64,000 bases of DNA from Thermoguttaceae bacterium (GCA_025060325.1 JANXBW010000006.1:1-64000), one strand, 5' to 3'; numbered from the stretch's first letter, positions 49,294 to 58,827 are shown. Numbers and translations are program-made. The notes: a model not told the origin generated them from the sequence alone.

Positions 49294-50607
49294 ATGGGGG
49301 CGCGAGGCGTCAATCGTCGACAATTTATCGTCCGTGGTGGTCTTGCAGCGCTTGCTTGGAGTGTGCCCGCCTTTATCCCGCGGAGCGTGCTGGCAAGTCC
49401 AGGCCGACCCGGCGCAAACGATCGCATTGGCGTGGGCTTTATCGGCGTCGGGCGGCAGGGATCAAGTTTGCTAAATTATCTTCCGGCAGGCGGGCAAGTG
49501 GTGGCGGTGGCGGATGTTTACCGTCCCCGGGCCGAACAAGTGGGCGCTAAGTACAAGGCCAAGGCGTTTACGGACTATAGGTATCTGCTTGATCTCCCGG
49601 AAGTACAGGCGGTGGTAGTGGCCACTCCAGATCACTGGCGGGCAATTATTTGCATTCGCGCGTGTCAAGCGGGCAAAGATATTTACGCGGAAAAGCCGTT
49701 GACACTGACGATCCGGGAGGGTCGGCTTTTGGTTGAAGCGGTGCGGAAATACGGCCGGGTTCTCCAAACCGGAAGTCAACAGCGGTCCGATCCCCGTAAT
49801 CGCCTGGGATGTGAGCTTGTCCGCAATGGCCGGATCGGAAAAGTCCACACGGTGATCGCCCACAATTACCCGAGCCCTTGGCACTGCGCTTTTCCGGGCG
49901 AACCGGTGCCGGAGGGACTGGACTGGGATATGTGGTGTGGACCAACGGAGGTTGTGCCTTTTCATCCGGATATCTTCGCTCCCCGGGCCAATCCAGGGTG
50001 GATTTCCTTCCGGCCGTGGTCCGGGGGAGAAGTCACCGGTTGGGGCACGCATGGGCTTGACCAAATTCAGTGGGCCTTGGGGATGGACGAAACCGGCCCG
50101 GTGGAGATCTGGACGGAAGGCGGTAAGTTCAATCCGCCTACGTACACGAAGCCCGAATCCAAGGATCGCGGCGATCGGATCTGCTCGGTTCCCAAAGTAT
50201 GTTACCGTTATGCAAACGGGGTGGTCGTCCGGTTGGAAAACGGTCCGGCCGGGGGTGCGATCTTCCACGGCGAGCTGGGCAGTATCACCATTGATCGGGG
50301 AAAGTTTACAGTCGATCCACCAGAGTTGGGCAAAGAGCCGCTCGGGCCCAATGCGATCCGGCTTTACCGAAGCGATAACCACTTGCAGAACTGGCTAGAC
50401 TGCATCCGCACTCGAAGCCGCCCGGTGGCCGATGTGGAAGTTGGTCATCGTACAGCCACGATCTGCCATTTAATCAACATTGCCCGAGAACTTGGCCGGC
50501 CACTTCGCTGGGATCCCGAAAAGGAGCAGTTTGTTGACGATCCGGAAGCCAGCGCGCTCCTTGATCGCCCCAGGCGCGCCCCTTACACATTGCCCGAAAC
50601 AATTTAA
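49294..50607 (+). CDS. Tat-exported Gfo/Idh/MocA-family oxidoreductase
   Basis: A 437-residue NAD(P)-type sugar oxidoreductase. It begins with a twin-arginine-like signal (RRQFIVRGG, then a hydrophobic stretch to SVLASPG). The Rossmann domain shows VGFIGVGRQGSSL and DIYAEKPLTLTIREG with the conserved EKP; a later GWGTHGLDQIQWALG holds the catalytic-region His. GGGAG 8 bases before the ATG at 49294 decides the start. The substrate is unknown; some family members act on glycosidic bonds by an NAD redox mechanism. It lies between the HzsA-related gene and the DUF6259 gene. Confidence 0.9.
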   Translation: MGARGVNRRQFIVRGGLAALAWSVPAFIPRSVLASPGRPGANDRIGVGFIGVGRQGSSLLNYLPAGGQVVAVADVYRPRAEQVGAKYKAKAFTDYRYLLDLPEVQAVVVATPDHWRAIICIRACQAGKDIYAEKPLTLTIREGRLLVEAVRKYGRVLQTGSQQRSDPRNRLGCELVRNGRIGKVHTVIAHNYPSPWHCAFPGEPVPEGLDWDMWCGPTEVVPFHPDIFAPRANPGWISFRPWSGGEVTGWGTHGLDQIQWALGMDETGPVEIWTEGGKFNPPTYTKPESKDRGDRICSVPKVCYRYANGVVVRLENGPAGGAIFHGELGSITIDRGKFTVDPPELGKEPLGPNAIRLYRSDNHLQNWLDCIRTRSRPVADVEVGHRTATICHLINIARELGRPLRWDPEKEQFVDDPEASALLDRPRRAPYTLPETI

Positions 50608-51044
50608 GGTGCTCGGGCTGTATGCAAATTAACGCCGTGATAGATCGGCAAGGCAGTGGATTATCGGCCCGGTTGGGGCGCGGGGCTTAAGGACCGGTAG
50701 TCGGTTTTTAGCCTATGGCGGGGGTAAGCGCGTTTATCGGTACTGCTCCGGCGTGGGTATGTTGTGAATTTCACTGGAGGCCAACCTGCGCTATTATGTG
50801 AATATCCCGCCTTAAATCCGCTACCACGGTTGCCCTTGGAAGTTTCTTCCTCCTGCATGAGGGAAAGGAGCGAGGACAGGTTCCCGGGGTTTTCTTGCTC
50901 ATCGTTCTGGGGGCGCGGTCTACGTGGATGTTTGCGAGAAGATAATTTCGGCGCCTGGAAAAAATGGTTGAGGATGCGTCGATCGGGGCTTGTGCTCTTG
51001 CAAACAAAAGGGTTGGAATCGAGGAAACCGAAAGGATCGGTAAC
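50608..51044. other. Gap of about 440 bases
   Basis: No gene is supported. A GGAGG near 50776 has no start codon at a fitting distance. It should hold the promoter of the DUF6259 gene. Confidence 0.4.
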
Positions 51045-53327
51045 ATGTTAACTCAGGAAACACTGTGTGTGTTCGTCCCCGGGAAGTTCGTCTACGGGAA
51101 AAAAGGGGCGAGCGCGGCGGGGTTACTCACGGTCTTGGCCGCTATGCTAGGAGTCAACATCGCAGTGGGTCAGAGCCACACGGCCTCCCAGGGAGGTGAG
51201 CAGTTAAGCCTGCGTGCCGGCCGGCTTATTGCTTCCTGGCAACAGTCTCCTTCTGGGGTGGTGCTGGAGAAGATCGAGCTTGCGGACGGCGGCCCGGTTC
51301 TGGTGGGCCGGGCACCGCTTTTTGTCCTCACTCTGCGAAATTTGAGCACCGGGGAAAACCGCACCTTATCGAGCCAGCAAGGTTGGCAGCAAGTGGCATT
51401 TTGGGCAGAAGAGGGGGCGGTGGAGATTCGCTTTGGTCAACCCGCCGCTCCTTTTCCGCCCACCTTTGGCGCTCTTGTCCGCGTGGAAGCTCTCGCCGAG
51501 CAGTCGGCCTTTAGTTGGCATATAAAGGTTCCTCCGGCCGGGGGCGATTTTTCCCTGTGGGAGGTCCGTTTCCCGATCCTTCCCATCTGTGAACTTACCG
51601 CGGATGCTGTGCTTGTTTATCCGAAGGCCCCTGGTGTAGCAGAAGCGGGTGTGTGGCAGCGAGCGTTTGAATTTGGGGGCCGTTATCCGAGTGGCTGGGT
51701 CACCATGCAATTTGGGGCTTGTTATGTGCCGGACGGTTCCGGTGGCCTGTACATGGGTGTACACGATCCATGGGGTAGTACAAAGGAACTTCGCTGGCGA
51801 AGCGACCCAGCGACCAAGGTGGTGACCTTCTCTGTGGACTATCCCGTTCCCAATATGGGCCGCCCGGAGGCCGAGTTTTCCCTCCCTGGCCGGGTGGTGA
51901 CACAGTTTTTTGAGGGCGATTGGTTTGATGCCGCTCAGATTTATCGCCGCTGGGTGGAAGAGGAAGCCAAGTGGTTTCCCACTTTGGGTCCTGAAGGCCG
52001 CGAAGATACCCCCTTGTGGATGCGAGAGCTGCCCTTGTGGATTCTTGGCGGGGGTGCTCCGGAGGAATGCGTGCCCGGGGTCCTTCGCTTCCGCCAGGCG
52101 ATGGGGGTGCCGTGCGGCTTTCACTGGTACAATTGGCATCAGATTCCATTTGATAACGATTATCCCCACTATTTTCCCACAAAGCCCGGCTTTGCCGAGG
52201 GCGTCAGGCAGCTTCAGGAAGGCGGCGTTCATGTAATGCCTTACATCAACGGCCGGCTGTGGGACTCCCGCGATAAGGGGCTTGAGGACTTTCAATTCAC
52301 TTCGGTGGCCCTTCCGGCAGCCACAAAGAATCATCAAGGCGAACCATTCTTGGAGACCTACGGCAGTAAGGAAAGCGACGGTTCGCCTGTTCGCCTTGCC
52401 GTGATGTGTCCTACGACCTCCGTTTGGCAGAATAAAGTGGGGGAATTGGTCGCCGAGCTTTTTGGCCGATGTGGCACACACGCTGTGTATATTGACCAGG
52501 TGGCGGCGGCAGCGCCCACCCTCTGTGCAGATCCTTCGCACGGTCACCCGCTAGGTGGAGGCCGTTGGTGGAACGAAGGTTATTGGCAGCTTTTGGAGAA
52601 AATTCGAGCTAGCAAGCCTGCTGATCGGATGATCACTACCGAATGCAATGCCGAGCCTTTTGTCCGCTGGTTTGACGGCTATTTAACTTGGCATTGGCAG
52701 TATGATCGACAGGTGCCGCTTTTCCCCGCCGTTTACGGCGGAAGCGTGCAGATGTTTGGCCGGTGGTTCGGCAATAGCGGCAGTGGCCGTCTGCAGGCAC
52801 AGGACGAGCGACGCAACCGCGACCTATCGGTGCGAATGCGCCTGGCCCAGCAGTTGGTCTTCGGCGAGCAGCTTGGGTGGATACACACGACGGTCCTGGA
52901 GGAAGAGCAGAATGCCGCCTTTCTCAAGCAGCTTGCCCAATTGCGATGGGAGTTAAGGCGCTACTTTTATGCTGGTCGGATGGGCCGGCCGCCGCGGCTG
53001 TTATCGTCCGTCCCCACCGTAACGGCCGACTGGAAGTGGGGCGGGAAATCCGTGGTCACCACCGAAGCCATTTTGGTCGGCCAGTGGGTTCTCCCCGGCG
53101 ATAAGCGAGCGATCCTGTTGGCCGTCAATGTCGCGGAGGATCCGCTCTCTTTGACCATGTCGGCCCCGGTGGGCGATCCATGGTTCCGGCTCGGCGCTGG
53201 GAAGATCGTTCGCACATGGCCGGAGAAGGTACCACTTGGTTCGATCGAAGGGGGCACTTGGCGGGTCGATTGTACGGTTCCCGGCCTTGGTGCGTATATC
53301 TGGGAGGTAGGGCCCAGCGAGGATTAG
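51045..53327 (+). CDS. DUF6259-type secreted glycosidase-like protein
   Basis: A 760-residue exported protein with an N-terminal hydrophobic segment (GLLTVLAAMLGVNIAVG, cut near QSHTA). A beta-rich N-terminal half with the SWHIKVPPAGGD and MGVHDPWGSTKEL segments is followed by a TIM-barrel-like part (FHWYNWHQIPFDNDYP, HVMPYINGRLWD, HAVYIDQVAAAAP with an Asp at a typical nucleophile position, and ITTECNAEPF with a Glu). This is the layout of DUF6259 proteins, distantly like GH101-type glycosidases. Activity is inferred only. AAAGGA 8 bases before the ATG at 51045 supports the start. Confidence 0.83.
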   Translation: MLTQETLCVFVPGKFVYGKKGASAAGLLTVLAAMLGVNIAVGQSHTASQGGEQLSLRAGRLIASWQQSPSGVVLEKIELADGGPVLVGRAPLFVLTLRNLSTGENRTLSSQQGWQQVAFWAEEGAVEIRFGQPAAPFPPTFGALVRVEALAEQSAFSWHIKVPPAGGDFSLWEVRFPILPICELTADAVLVYPKAPGVAEAGVWQRAFEFGGRYPSGWVTMQFGACYVPDGSGGLYMGVHDPWGSTKELRWRSDPATKVVTFSVDYPVPNMGRPEAEFSLPGRVVTQFFEGDWFDAAQIYRRWVEEEAKWFPTLGPEGREDTPLWMRELPLWILGGGAPEECVPGVLRFRQAMGVPCGFHWYNWHQIPFDNDYPHYFPTKPGFAEGVRQLQEGGVHVMPYINGRLWDSRDKGLEDFQFTSVALPAATKNHQGEPFLETYGSKESDGSPVRLAVMCPTTSVWQNKVGELVAELFGRCGTHAVYIDQVAAAAPTLCADPSHGHPLGGGRWWNEGYWQLLEKIRASKPADRMITTECNAEPFVRWFDGYLTWHWQYDRQVPLFPAVYGGSVQMFGRWFGNSGSGRLQAQDERRNRDLSVRMRLAQQLVFGEQLGWIHTTVLEEEQNAAFLKQLAQLRWELRRYFYAGRMGRPPRLLSSVPTVTADWKWGGKSVVTTEAILVGQWVLPGDKRAILLAVNVAEDPLSLTMSAPVGDPWFRLGAGKIVRTWPEKVPLGSIEGGTWRVDCTVPGLGAYIWEVGPSED

Positions 53328-53565
53328 ACTTGAAAATCTCAACTTTGTTTGTGCGTATTATGGGAAAGTGAGGTTTGGAACAATGTAGAAGTTGGCCGGC
53401 GGCACGGGCATTGGTCGTGCTTACCGTTTCCCTCCGGCCCGTAAGTTTATTGGTAAACTAGGAGGGCAAGAGAGCTCTTTGGCGAACCATCAGCGCGTGG
53501 CGTTATTTGGGATTCCGTCCGCGGAGTATCCGCGGTCAAGTGCTTCGGGGGAAAAACTTCTTGCC

Positions 53566-53961
53566 ATGTCTACCAAGCTAAAGACGCGAGGTCTATGCCG
53601 CTTGCCGCGGCAAATGAGGCAACTTTTGGTGACTTGTGTGGTGCTGCTCTCGGCCGGGATTTTGTGTGCCGGATGTGGACCGGCCGTCCCTAAAGAGGAA
53701 TTAGGCGAGATTTTGACCGATATTCCCCCGGAACTTCAGTTTCAGGAACCGTACCCCGTCCCGTGGGCCAATCAGCCTGCGGGCGGTGGTGGGGCCTCGT
53801 CGGGCACCACATCGCCGGAAGAGAAACCTGCGGCCGAGGTACGAGCGCCGCAAGCCGAAGGTCCATCCCAAGCACCCGCCACGGAGCCGCAAGCCGAAGG
53901 CCAACCAAGCTCAGCCGGCCCCAGTGCCGAGCAAGAGCCCGGACGTCCACGGCCCGAGTGA
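53566..53961 (+). CDS. Pro/Ala/Glu-rich lipoprotein
   Basis: A 131-residue protein. A basic N-terminus and a hydrophobic stretch (LLVTCVVLLSAGILCAGC) end in a lipobox-like LCAGC. The mature part starts with a conserved-looking segment GEILTDIPPELQFQEPYPVP, then a Gly-rich patch, and a tail with repeated PQAEG units. This resembles small planctomycete lipoproteins of unknown function. I choose the ATG at 53566 because the frame upstream (open to 53392) lacks a signal-like start; no strong ribosome site is visible. Confidence 0.65.
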   Translation: MSTKLKTRGLCRLPRQMRQLLVTCVVLLSAGILCAGCGPAVPKEELGEILTDIPPELQFQEPYPVPWANQPAGGGGASSGTTSPEEKPAAEVRAPQAEGPSQAPATEPQAEGQPSSAGPSAEQEPGRPRPE

Positions 53962-54179
53962 TCCCCGGAAAGGTCAGCTTTCCAGCTAGCGGAACGGTGT
54001 TTTTTCCGAGGGCGGGGATCTCCGGCAAATCGGAAGGTGTAAGGGAAGGTTGAGAGCGTAAGTTTCCAAGCGGCGCGTTAGGTGACACGGGCAAAGGCGA
54101 AATTTCATTTCGGTAATCTATGCCCCGGGCATTTGCGACGGTTCGTTTGACCTACCTTTCGTAGAGGGTGTCTCCCGGA

Positions 54180-56240
54180 ATGAATGCACTTGTCGTCACT
54201 TTGTGTGCGTTTGGGGTGTTAGCGCTAGCGTATGCCGTTTACGGGCGTTTTTTGGCACGCCGGGTTTTCGAGCTTGATCCCACGCGGCGGACGCCGGCCT
54301 ATAGCAAGTTCGACGGCATTGATTACGTGCCGGCTAAGACTCCTGTGCTATTTGGGCATCATTTTGCTTCGATCGCTGGGCTCGGGCCGATTCTTGGTCC
54401 GGCCATCGCGCTTATTTGGGGATGGGTCCCGGCGATCCTCTGGGTGGTTTTGGGGGCCGTCTTTATCGGAGCTGTGCATGACCTTGGGGCACTTGTCGTT
54501 AGTCTGCGACACGGGGGCCGATCGATCGGCGACGTGTGCCGGGAAGTCATCAGTCCGCGGGCGCGGCTCCTTGCCCTTGTGCTTGTGTTTTTCCTCCTCG
54601 CGTTGGCGATGGGTTCGTTTGTGTTGGCCATCTCCGACTTGTTGGTCAACTACAACCCGGATGCCATCATTCCCTCGGTGGGGTTGATGTTTGTGGCCAT
54701 GGCGGTGGGTTTGGCGGTCTACAGGTATCGGGCAAACCTGGCGGTTGCCACGGTCCTAGGCCTTGTTGCCTTTGCGGGGCTTATTCTTTGGGGCGTAGAG
54801 CGGCCCGTGCTTTCGTACTGGCTGTTTTTCTCTCCGGAGCAAAAGGAGTTGCTGGAACAGTTGGAGAAAGGCAAGAATGCCGCCCCGCCTACTGCAGCCC
54901 CTGCAGTGGGGGAGGTATCTGCGCGGCTCCCCAACTTGCAATGGGAGTCGCCTTACGGCGCAAGCCAGATCATGCGGTATTTCTCCAACCTGGACCACGC
55001 CCTCCACGATCTTGAGCAAAAGGATCCAGCACAAGCTGCGGAATTCCGTAAGGTGGCAGGACCGGTCTTGGAACATTGGCCGGGCTTTCGCCAAGCCTTA
55101 GCCGAGGCGCAGAACGCTTGGATCGTGGCACTTCTTTTTTATGCTTTTTTGGCCTCTGTGCTGCCGGTATGGCTGCTCCTTCAACCGCGGGATTACATCA
55201 ACAGCTTTCAACTCTACTTTGCGCTGGCCACACTCTTTTTGGGGCTGCTCGTAGCGGCCCTGGCAGGGGCAAGCGAAGCAACGATTCAAGCGGCGGCATT
55301 TCGCCCGGTGGTGCCGATGGAACCGCTCCGGCCTGGTCAGAACCTAGGCCAAGTTGCTCATGCTCCTTCTTGGTTCCCGCTTTTATTTGTCACCATCGCT
55401 TGCGGAGCAGTTAGCGGATTTCATTCGCTGGTTTCGAGCGGTACGACCGTTCGCCAGCTAGACCGAGAGACCGCCGCTTTGCCAGTTGGTTACGGAGGCA
55501 TGCTGGTCGAGGCAGTGCTTGCTGTTTTGGTGATCATGGCTTGTGCGGCAGGTTTGGGAGCGGCTGCATGGCAACCGCAGGGCGAATACGGCAGTTGGAA
55601 GGGCCTGGGCGGCGCAGGTCTGGCGGTCCAGCTGAGTGCCGTGGTTCGCGGCGGGGCTAATTTCCTGGCCTTTCTGGGGATCCCATTTGCCATCGCATCC
55701 GCGTTACTGGCGGTGACCATCGTGGCCTTTGCGCTGACGACTCTCGATACGGCGACGCGGCTGCTGCGATTTAACGTGGAGGAGATATGCCGATCGGTGG
55801 GACTAACACCGTTGGCCAACCGGTACTTTGCTTCTCTTGTGGCTGTGGCAGCCATTGGCTTTTTTGCTTTTCTCTTGTCTACCGGCGGCAAGACGCTTTG
55901 GACACTTTTTGGGACGAGTAATCAGCTCCTGGCCGGATTGACACTCCTTACAGTGTCCGTATTCCTTTATCAACTGGGTCGGCCAATCGTTTATACCCTT
56001 GTGCCGATGCTCGTGATGCTCGGGATATCTGTTTATGCCCTCCTGCTTCAGCTAACCGGTTTTGTGCGGGCGGGGAATTGGCCCCTCGTAGTCATTACCG
56101 GCGGGATCATTGGCATGGCAATGTGGCTAGTGGCGGAGTCGGTAAGGGCATTTCGTCGAAGTACCCCTCACCTGGCCGGTCTTCAAACTGTAGAATCCAT
56201 CCCTATGGGCGAGGAAGCTGCCGCCGTTTCCTCCCGGTGA
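54180..56240 (+). CDS. cstA: Carbon starvation protein CstA-type transporter
   Basis: A 686-residue membrane protein with many helices. The CstA family imports peptides or pyruvate. Typical landmarks are GRFLARRVFELDPTRRTPAY, FDGIDYVPAKTPVLFGHHFA, GPILGPAIALIWGWVPA and FSSGTT-like SLVSSGTTVRQLDRE. A soluble insertion of about 90 residues (roughly 225-310, with PPTAAPAVGEV and a helical EQKDPAQAAEF-like stretch) is larger than in the classic protein. I start at ATG 54180 (MNALVV); an in-frame GTG lies 12 bases earlier. It stands alone before the hslVU pair. Confidence 0.92.
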   Translation: MNALVVTLCAFGVLALAYAVYGRFLARRVFELDPTRRTPAYSKFDGIDYVPAKTPVLFGHHFASIAGLGPILGPAIALIWGWVPAILWVVLGAVFIGAVHDLGALVVSLRHGGRSIGDVCREVISPRARLLALVLVFFLLALAMGSFVLAISDLLVNYNPDAIIPSVGLMFVAMAVGLAVYRYRANLAVATVLGLVAFAGLILWGVERPVLSYWLFFSPEQKELLEQLEKGKNAAPPTAAPAVGEVSARLPNLQWESPYGASQIMRYFSNLDHALHDLEQKDPAQAAEFRKVAGPVLEHWPGFRQALAEAQNAWIVALLFYAFLASVLPVWLLLQPRDYINSFQLYFALATLFLGLLVAALAGASEATIQAAAFRPVVPMEPLRPGQNLGQVAHAPSWFPLLFVTIACGAVSGFHSLVSSGTTVRQLDRETAALPVGYGGMLVEAVLAVLVIMACAAGLGAAAWQPQGEYGSWKGLGGAGLAVQLSAVVRGGANFLAFLGIPFAIASALLAVTIVAFALTTLDTATRLLRFNVEEICRSVGLTPLANRYFASLVAVAAIGFFAFLLSTGGKTLWTLFGTSNQLLAGLTLLTVSVFLYQLGRPIVYTLVPMLVMLGISVYALLLQLTGFVRAGNWPLVVITGGIIGMAMWLVAESVRAFRRSTPHLAGLQTVESIPMGEEAAAVSSR

Positions 56241-56302
56241 TTTTTCTCACGTCGTCCTTGACTACCGTCGACCCGCCGCGGCAAAGGGAGGGGCGATTAT
56301 CC

Positions 56303-56407
56303 ATGCTCCTTGTTGGGCTGTGTTTCGGGAGGAATTTCAGGAAGCTTGCGCCCTGGGGCGACCGTTTCCTCTTCGGAGACACCTCAGCGGAAAGGAGAGC
56401 GTGGTGA
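56303..56407 (+). CDS. Possible 34-codon upstream ORF overlapping the hslV start
   Basis: An ATG at 56303 follows GGGAGGGG by 9 bases and opens 34 codons ending in TGA at 56405-56407, overlapping the chosen hslV start (GTG 56404) as GTGA. This arrangement is typical of translational coupling. The peptide has no recognisable features, and hslV has its own AAAGGAG, so it may be chance. Confidence 0.35.
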   Translation: MLLVGLCFGRNFRKLAPWGDRFLFGDTSAERRAW

Positions 56408-56952
56408 GAGCACAGTGGCACGGCACGACGATTTTGACCGTCCGGCGCGATGGCCTTGTCGCCATGGGAGGCGACGGACAAGTTACCCTCGGGCATACGG
56501 TGATGAAAGCCGATGCTCAGAAGATCCGTCGTCTGCTGGATGGTCAAGTTCTCGTCGGTTTTGCCGGCGCAGGAGCGGATGCCCTGGCTCTTTTAGAGCG
56601 ATTCGAAGAGCGCCTGCGGGACTATCCTGGCAACATGCCTCGGGCGGCAGTTGAGTTGGCTAAGCAGTGGCGGATGGATCGGGCCTTACGTCGGTTAGAA
56701 GCAATGCTGGCCGTGGCTGATGCCCGGCATACCTTGTTGATCACTGGCACGGGGGAAATCGTGCAGCCCAATGACGGCATTTTGGGCATCGGTTCTGGCG
56801 GACCACTTGCGGTTGCCGCTGCCCGGGCGTTGCTGGCATACTCGCATCTTTCGGCACCAGAGATTGTCCGCCACTCGCTGGAGATCGCTGCCTCCCTGGA
56901 CGTTTATACCAACTTGCAAATAACCGTGGAGCAACTCAAGTGCGAGCCCTAA
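56404..56952 (+). CDS. hslV: ATP-dependent protease subunit HslV
   Basis: A 182-residue Ntn-type proteasome-like peptidase that degrades proteins unfolded by HslU. After a short propeptide (RAQWHG) comes TTILTVRRDGLVAMGGDGQVTLG, with Thr8 the likely mature N-terminal nucleophile. The VMKADAQKIRRL and GIGSGGPLAVAAARAL segments are family hallmarks. It starts at a GTG (56404; 56401 is also possible) after AAAGGAG. hslU overlaps its end by 13 bases, so the two are translated together. Confidence 0.95.
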   Translation: MRAQWHGTTILTVRRDGLVAMGGDGQVTLGHTVMKADAQKIRRLLDGQVLVGFAGAGADALALLERFEERLRDYPGNMPRAAVELAKQWRMDRALRRLEAMLAVADARHTLLITGTGEIVQPNDGILGIGSGGPLAVAAARALLAYSHLSAPEIVRHSLEIAASLDVYTNLQITVEQLKCEP

Positions 56953-58319
56953 CGCCGCGTCAAATCGTCGAAGAACTCAACCGGCATATCGTGGGGCAGG
57001 ACGCTGCCAAGCGGGCAGTAGCCATTGCGCTGCGCAATCGTTGGCGAAGGCAGCAACTGCCGGAGTCCCTCCAAAAGGAAGTAACGCCGAAAAACATCAT
57101 GATGATTGGCCCCACGGGGGTGGGGAAAACAGAGATTGCCCGGCGACTAGCCGAGTTGACCGGTGCTCCTTTCGTCAAAGTAGAGGCCACCAAGTACACC
57201 GAAATCGGCTATGTGGGCCGGGATGTCGAAAGCATGGTCCGCGAGCTGGTCCAAAATGCGGTGCATTTGGTTCGCCAGCAAGAGCGGAAAAACGTGGAGG
57301 AAAAAGCCCGCAAACGCGTGGAAGAGCAGTTGCTTGATCTCCTAATGGGCCAAAGCGACCTGGAGGAATTCGACGAAAATCCTGCGACGGAAGAGGAGGA
57401 GGAGCAAACCGGTACGAGTTCGCGGGGTTCTCGGGTGGCCAGACGGCGGAGGGTCCGCGAACGGCTGCGGGTGATGTTAGCGCAAGGGAAGCTTGATGAT
57501 CGCCGCGTCGAGGTTCCCGTCGAGCAAAGAGTCATGCCGCCTTTCCTTGTGGCCGGGGGAGGTGAGCCGCCCGACCTGGATCTGGAGAACATCTTCGAGA
57601 AGATCTTTCCGAAGAAAGTCACTCGGCGGGAGATGACGGTTGCTGAGGCCCGCGAGTACCTGTTTGAAAAAGAATGCGATGCCCTTATCAACCCCGCCAA
57701 GGTTCAAGCTGAGGCTATTCGTCTGGCCGAAAATCTGGGCATCATTTTTATTGATGAAATTGACAAGATAGTCTCCTCCGGTTCGGAGCACGGCCCGGAT
57801 GTCTCCCGCGAAGGTGTCCAGCGCGATTTGCTGCCCATTGTGGAGGGCACTACGGTCCTAACTCGTTATGGCACGGTGAAGACAGATCACATCCTTTTCA
57901 TCGCGGCGGGGGCGTTTCATCGGGCGAAACCCAGCGATTTGATGCCGGAACTTCAAGGGCGATTTCCCATCCGCGTTGAGCTATCGGATTTAACCAAGGA
58001 GGATTTTGTGCGGATTCTCAAGGAGCCAGAGAATTCGCTCATCCGGCAATATCAGGCCCTTTTGAAGACCGAAGGGGTAGAACTGGAGTTTGAAGAAGAA
58101 GCGATCGTGGCCATTGCCGAGTACGCCTACAGGGTAAATCAGACCACGCAAAATATCGGGGCTCGTCGGTTGGCGACCATCATGGAACGTCTGCTTGAGG
58201 AAATAAGCTTCGAGGCATCGGAGATCGCTCCCACCCGCTTCGTAGTGACCAAGCAATATGTCGAGGACCGACTGCGGAAACTCGTTCAGGATGAAGATCT
58301 AACGCGATTCATCCTGTAG
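56940..58319 (+). CDS. hslU: ATP-dependent protease ATPase subunit HslU
   Basis: A 459-residue AAA+ unfoldase that feeds HslV. The N-terminal LTPRQIVEELNRHIVGQDAA, Walker A GPTGVGKTE, YTEIGYVGRDVESMVREL pore region, I-domain insertion (about 120-230, acidic and charged), Walker B IIFIDEIDKI and the C-terminal RLRKLVQDEDLTRFIL are all standard. It starts at a GTG inside the hslV end. Length is normal. Confidence 0.96.
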   Translation: MRALTPRQIVEELNRHIVGQDAAKRAVAIALRNRWRRQQLPESLQKEVTPKNIMMIGPTGVGKTEIARRLAELTGAPFVKVEATKYTEIGYVGRDVESMVRELVQNAVHLVRQQERKNVEEKARKRVEEQLLDLLMGQSDLEEFDENPATEEEEEQTGTSSRGSRVARRRRVRERLRVMLAQGKLDDRRVEVPVEQRVMPPFLVAGGGEPPDLDLENIFEKIFPKKVTRREMTVAEAREYLFEKECDALINPAKVQAEAIRLAENLGIIFIDEIDKIVSSGSEHGPDVSREGVQRDLLPIVEGTTVLTRYGTVKTDHILFIAAGAFHRAKPSDLMPELQGRFPIRVELSDLTKEDFVRILKEPENSLIRQYQALLKTEGVELEFEEEAIVAIAEYAYRVNQTTQNIGARRLATIMERLLEEISFEASEIAPTRFVVTKQYVEDRLRKLVQDEDLTRFIL

Positions 58320-58472
58320 GTGGCGAAGTGTTCTTCCCCTTGGTTAGCTCACGTGGGGGATTGCTCCACAACACGGTGAGAGGATCTGCGAAGTAGCGGA
58401 GCAGTCTCTTGATCGAGCGACAAGTGAAGAAGGTCTCCGCAGCGAAATCAACGAACTTGACTACAAATGCTC

Positions 58473-58500
58473 TTGCAGTCTTTCGAAAGTTCGATATGAT
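58473..58500 (+). promoter_or_regulatory. Candidate promoter of the small lysine-rich gene
   Basis: TTGCAG (58473-58478) and TATGAT (58495-58500) are 16 bases apart, a fair sigma-70-type pair in an A/T-richer stretch. Transcription from here would give a 5' leader of about 170 bases. Confidence 0.35.
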
Positions 58501-58593
58501 ATTGTGACGATAGAAGGATGCGACTTAACCAATTAGTGAACGTTTGGCGGCTAGGAACGTAAATAGGAGTGAAAGGATCTTTGGAAAGGTAGA

Positions 58594-58644
58594 GGATGCA
58601 CCGGGGTGGTCCATCCGTTGTGGTGACGGATGCCGGTTGCATCC
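58594..58644 (+). promoter_or_regulatory. Structured 5' leader of the small lysine-rich gene
   Basis: An outer stem GGATGCACCGG (58594-58604) with CCGGTTGCATCC (58633-58644, one bulged base) encloses an inner hairpin CATCCGT (58612-58618) and ACGGATG (58626-58632). It ends 17 bases before the ribosome site. It matches no riboswitch I know; it may control translation or belong to a small RNA. Confidence 0.5.
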
Positions 58645-58675
58645 GAAGTGGTTGCCTAAGTAAGGAGGTTTAGCC

Positions 58676-58768
58676 GTGGCGACCAAGAAGACCGAGAAGA
58701 AGGCCGAAACCGCAGGGAAGGAAAAGAAGGAAGCCGCCAAGCCCGCCAGCAAGGGCAAGAAGTGCTAA
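58676..58768 (+). CDS. 30-residue lysine-rich protein
   Basis: A very short gene: GTG, 30 codons, TAA. It has 11 Lys, 4 Glu and 6 Ala, ends in KGKKC, and contains no aromatic or Leu/Ile residue, so it is probably unfolded and basic, perhaps nucleic-acid binding like the lysine-rich tails of Hc1/H1-type proteins; that role is inference. Support for a real gene is AAGGAGG 7 bases before the start, a structured leader and a possible promoter upstream, and a strong terminator 60 bases after the stop. It lies between hslU and the epimerase gene and seems independently transcribed. Confidence 0.6.
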   Translation: MATKKTEKKAETAGKEKKEAAKPASKGKKC

Positions 58769-58827
58769 CGCCCACCTAATTGCTCCTTCTTGTGGCTTAT
58801 CTGACGGCCAACGTGTAACGACGAGAA

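Noticed and set aside
49471-50382. A 303-codon frame antisense to the Gfo/Idh gene
   Set aside because: Same reason: it mirrors a conserved gene and resembles no family.
51366-52547. A 393-codon frame antisense to the DUF6259 gene
   Set aside because: It lies fully inside a well-supported gene and has no domain or start signal; long antisense frames are expected in GC-rich genes.
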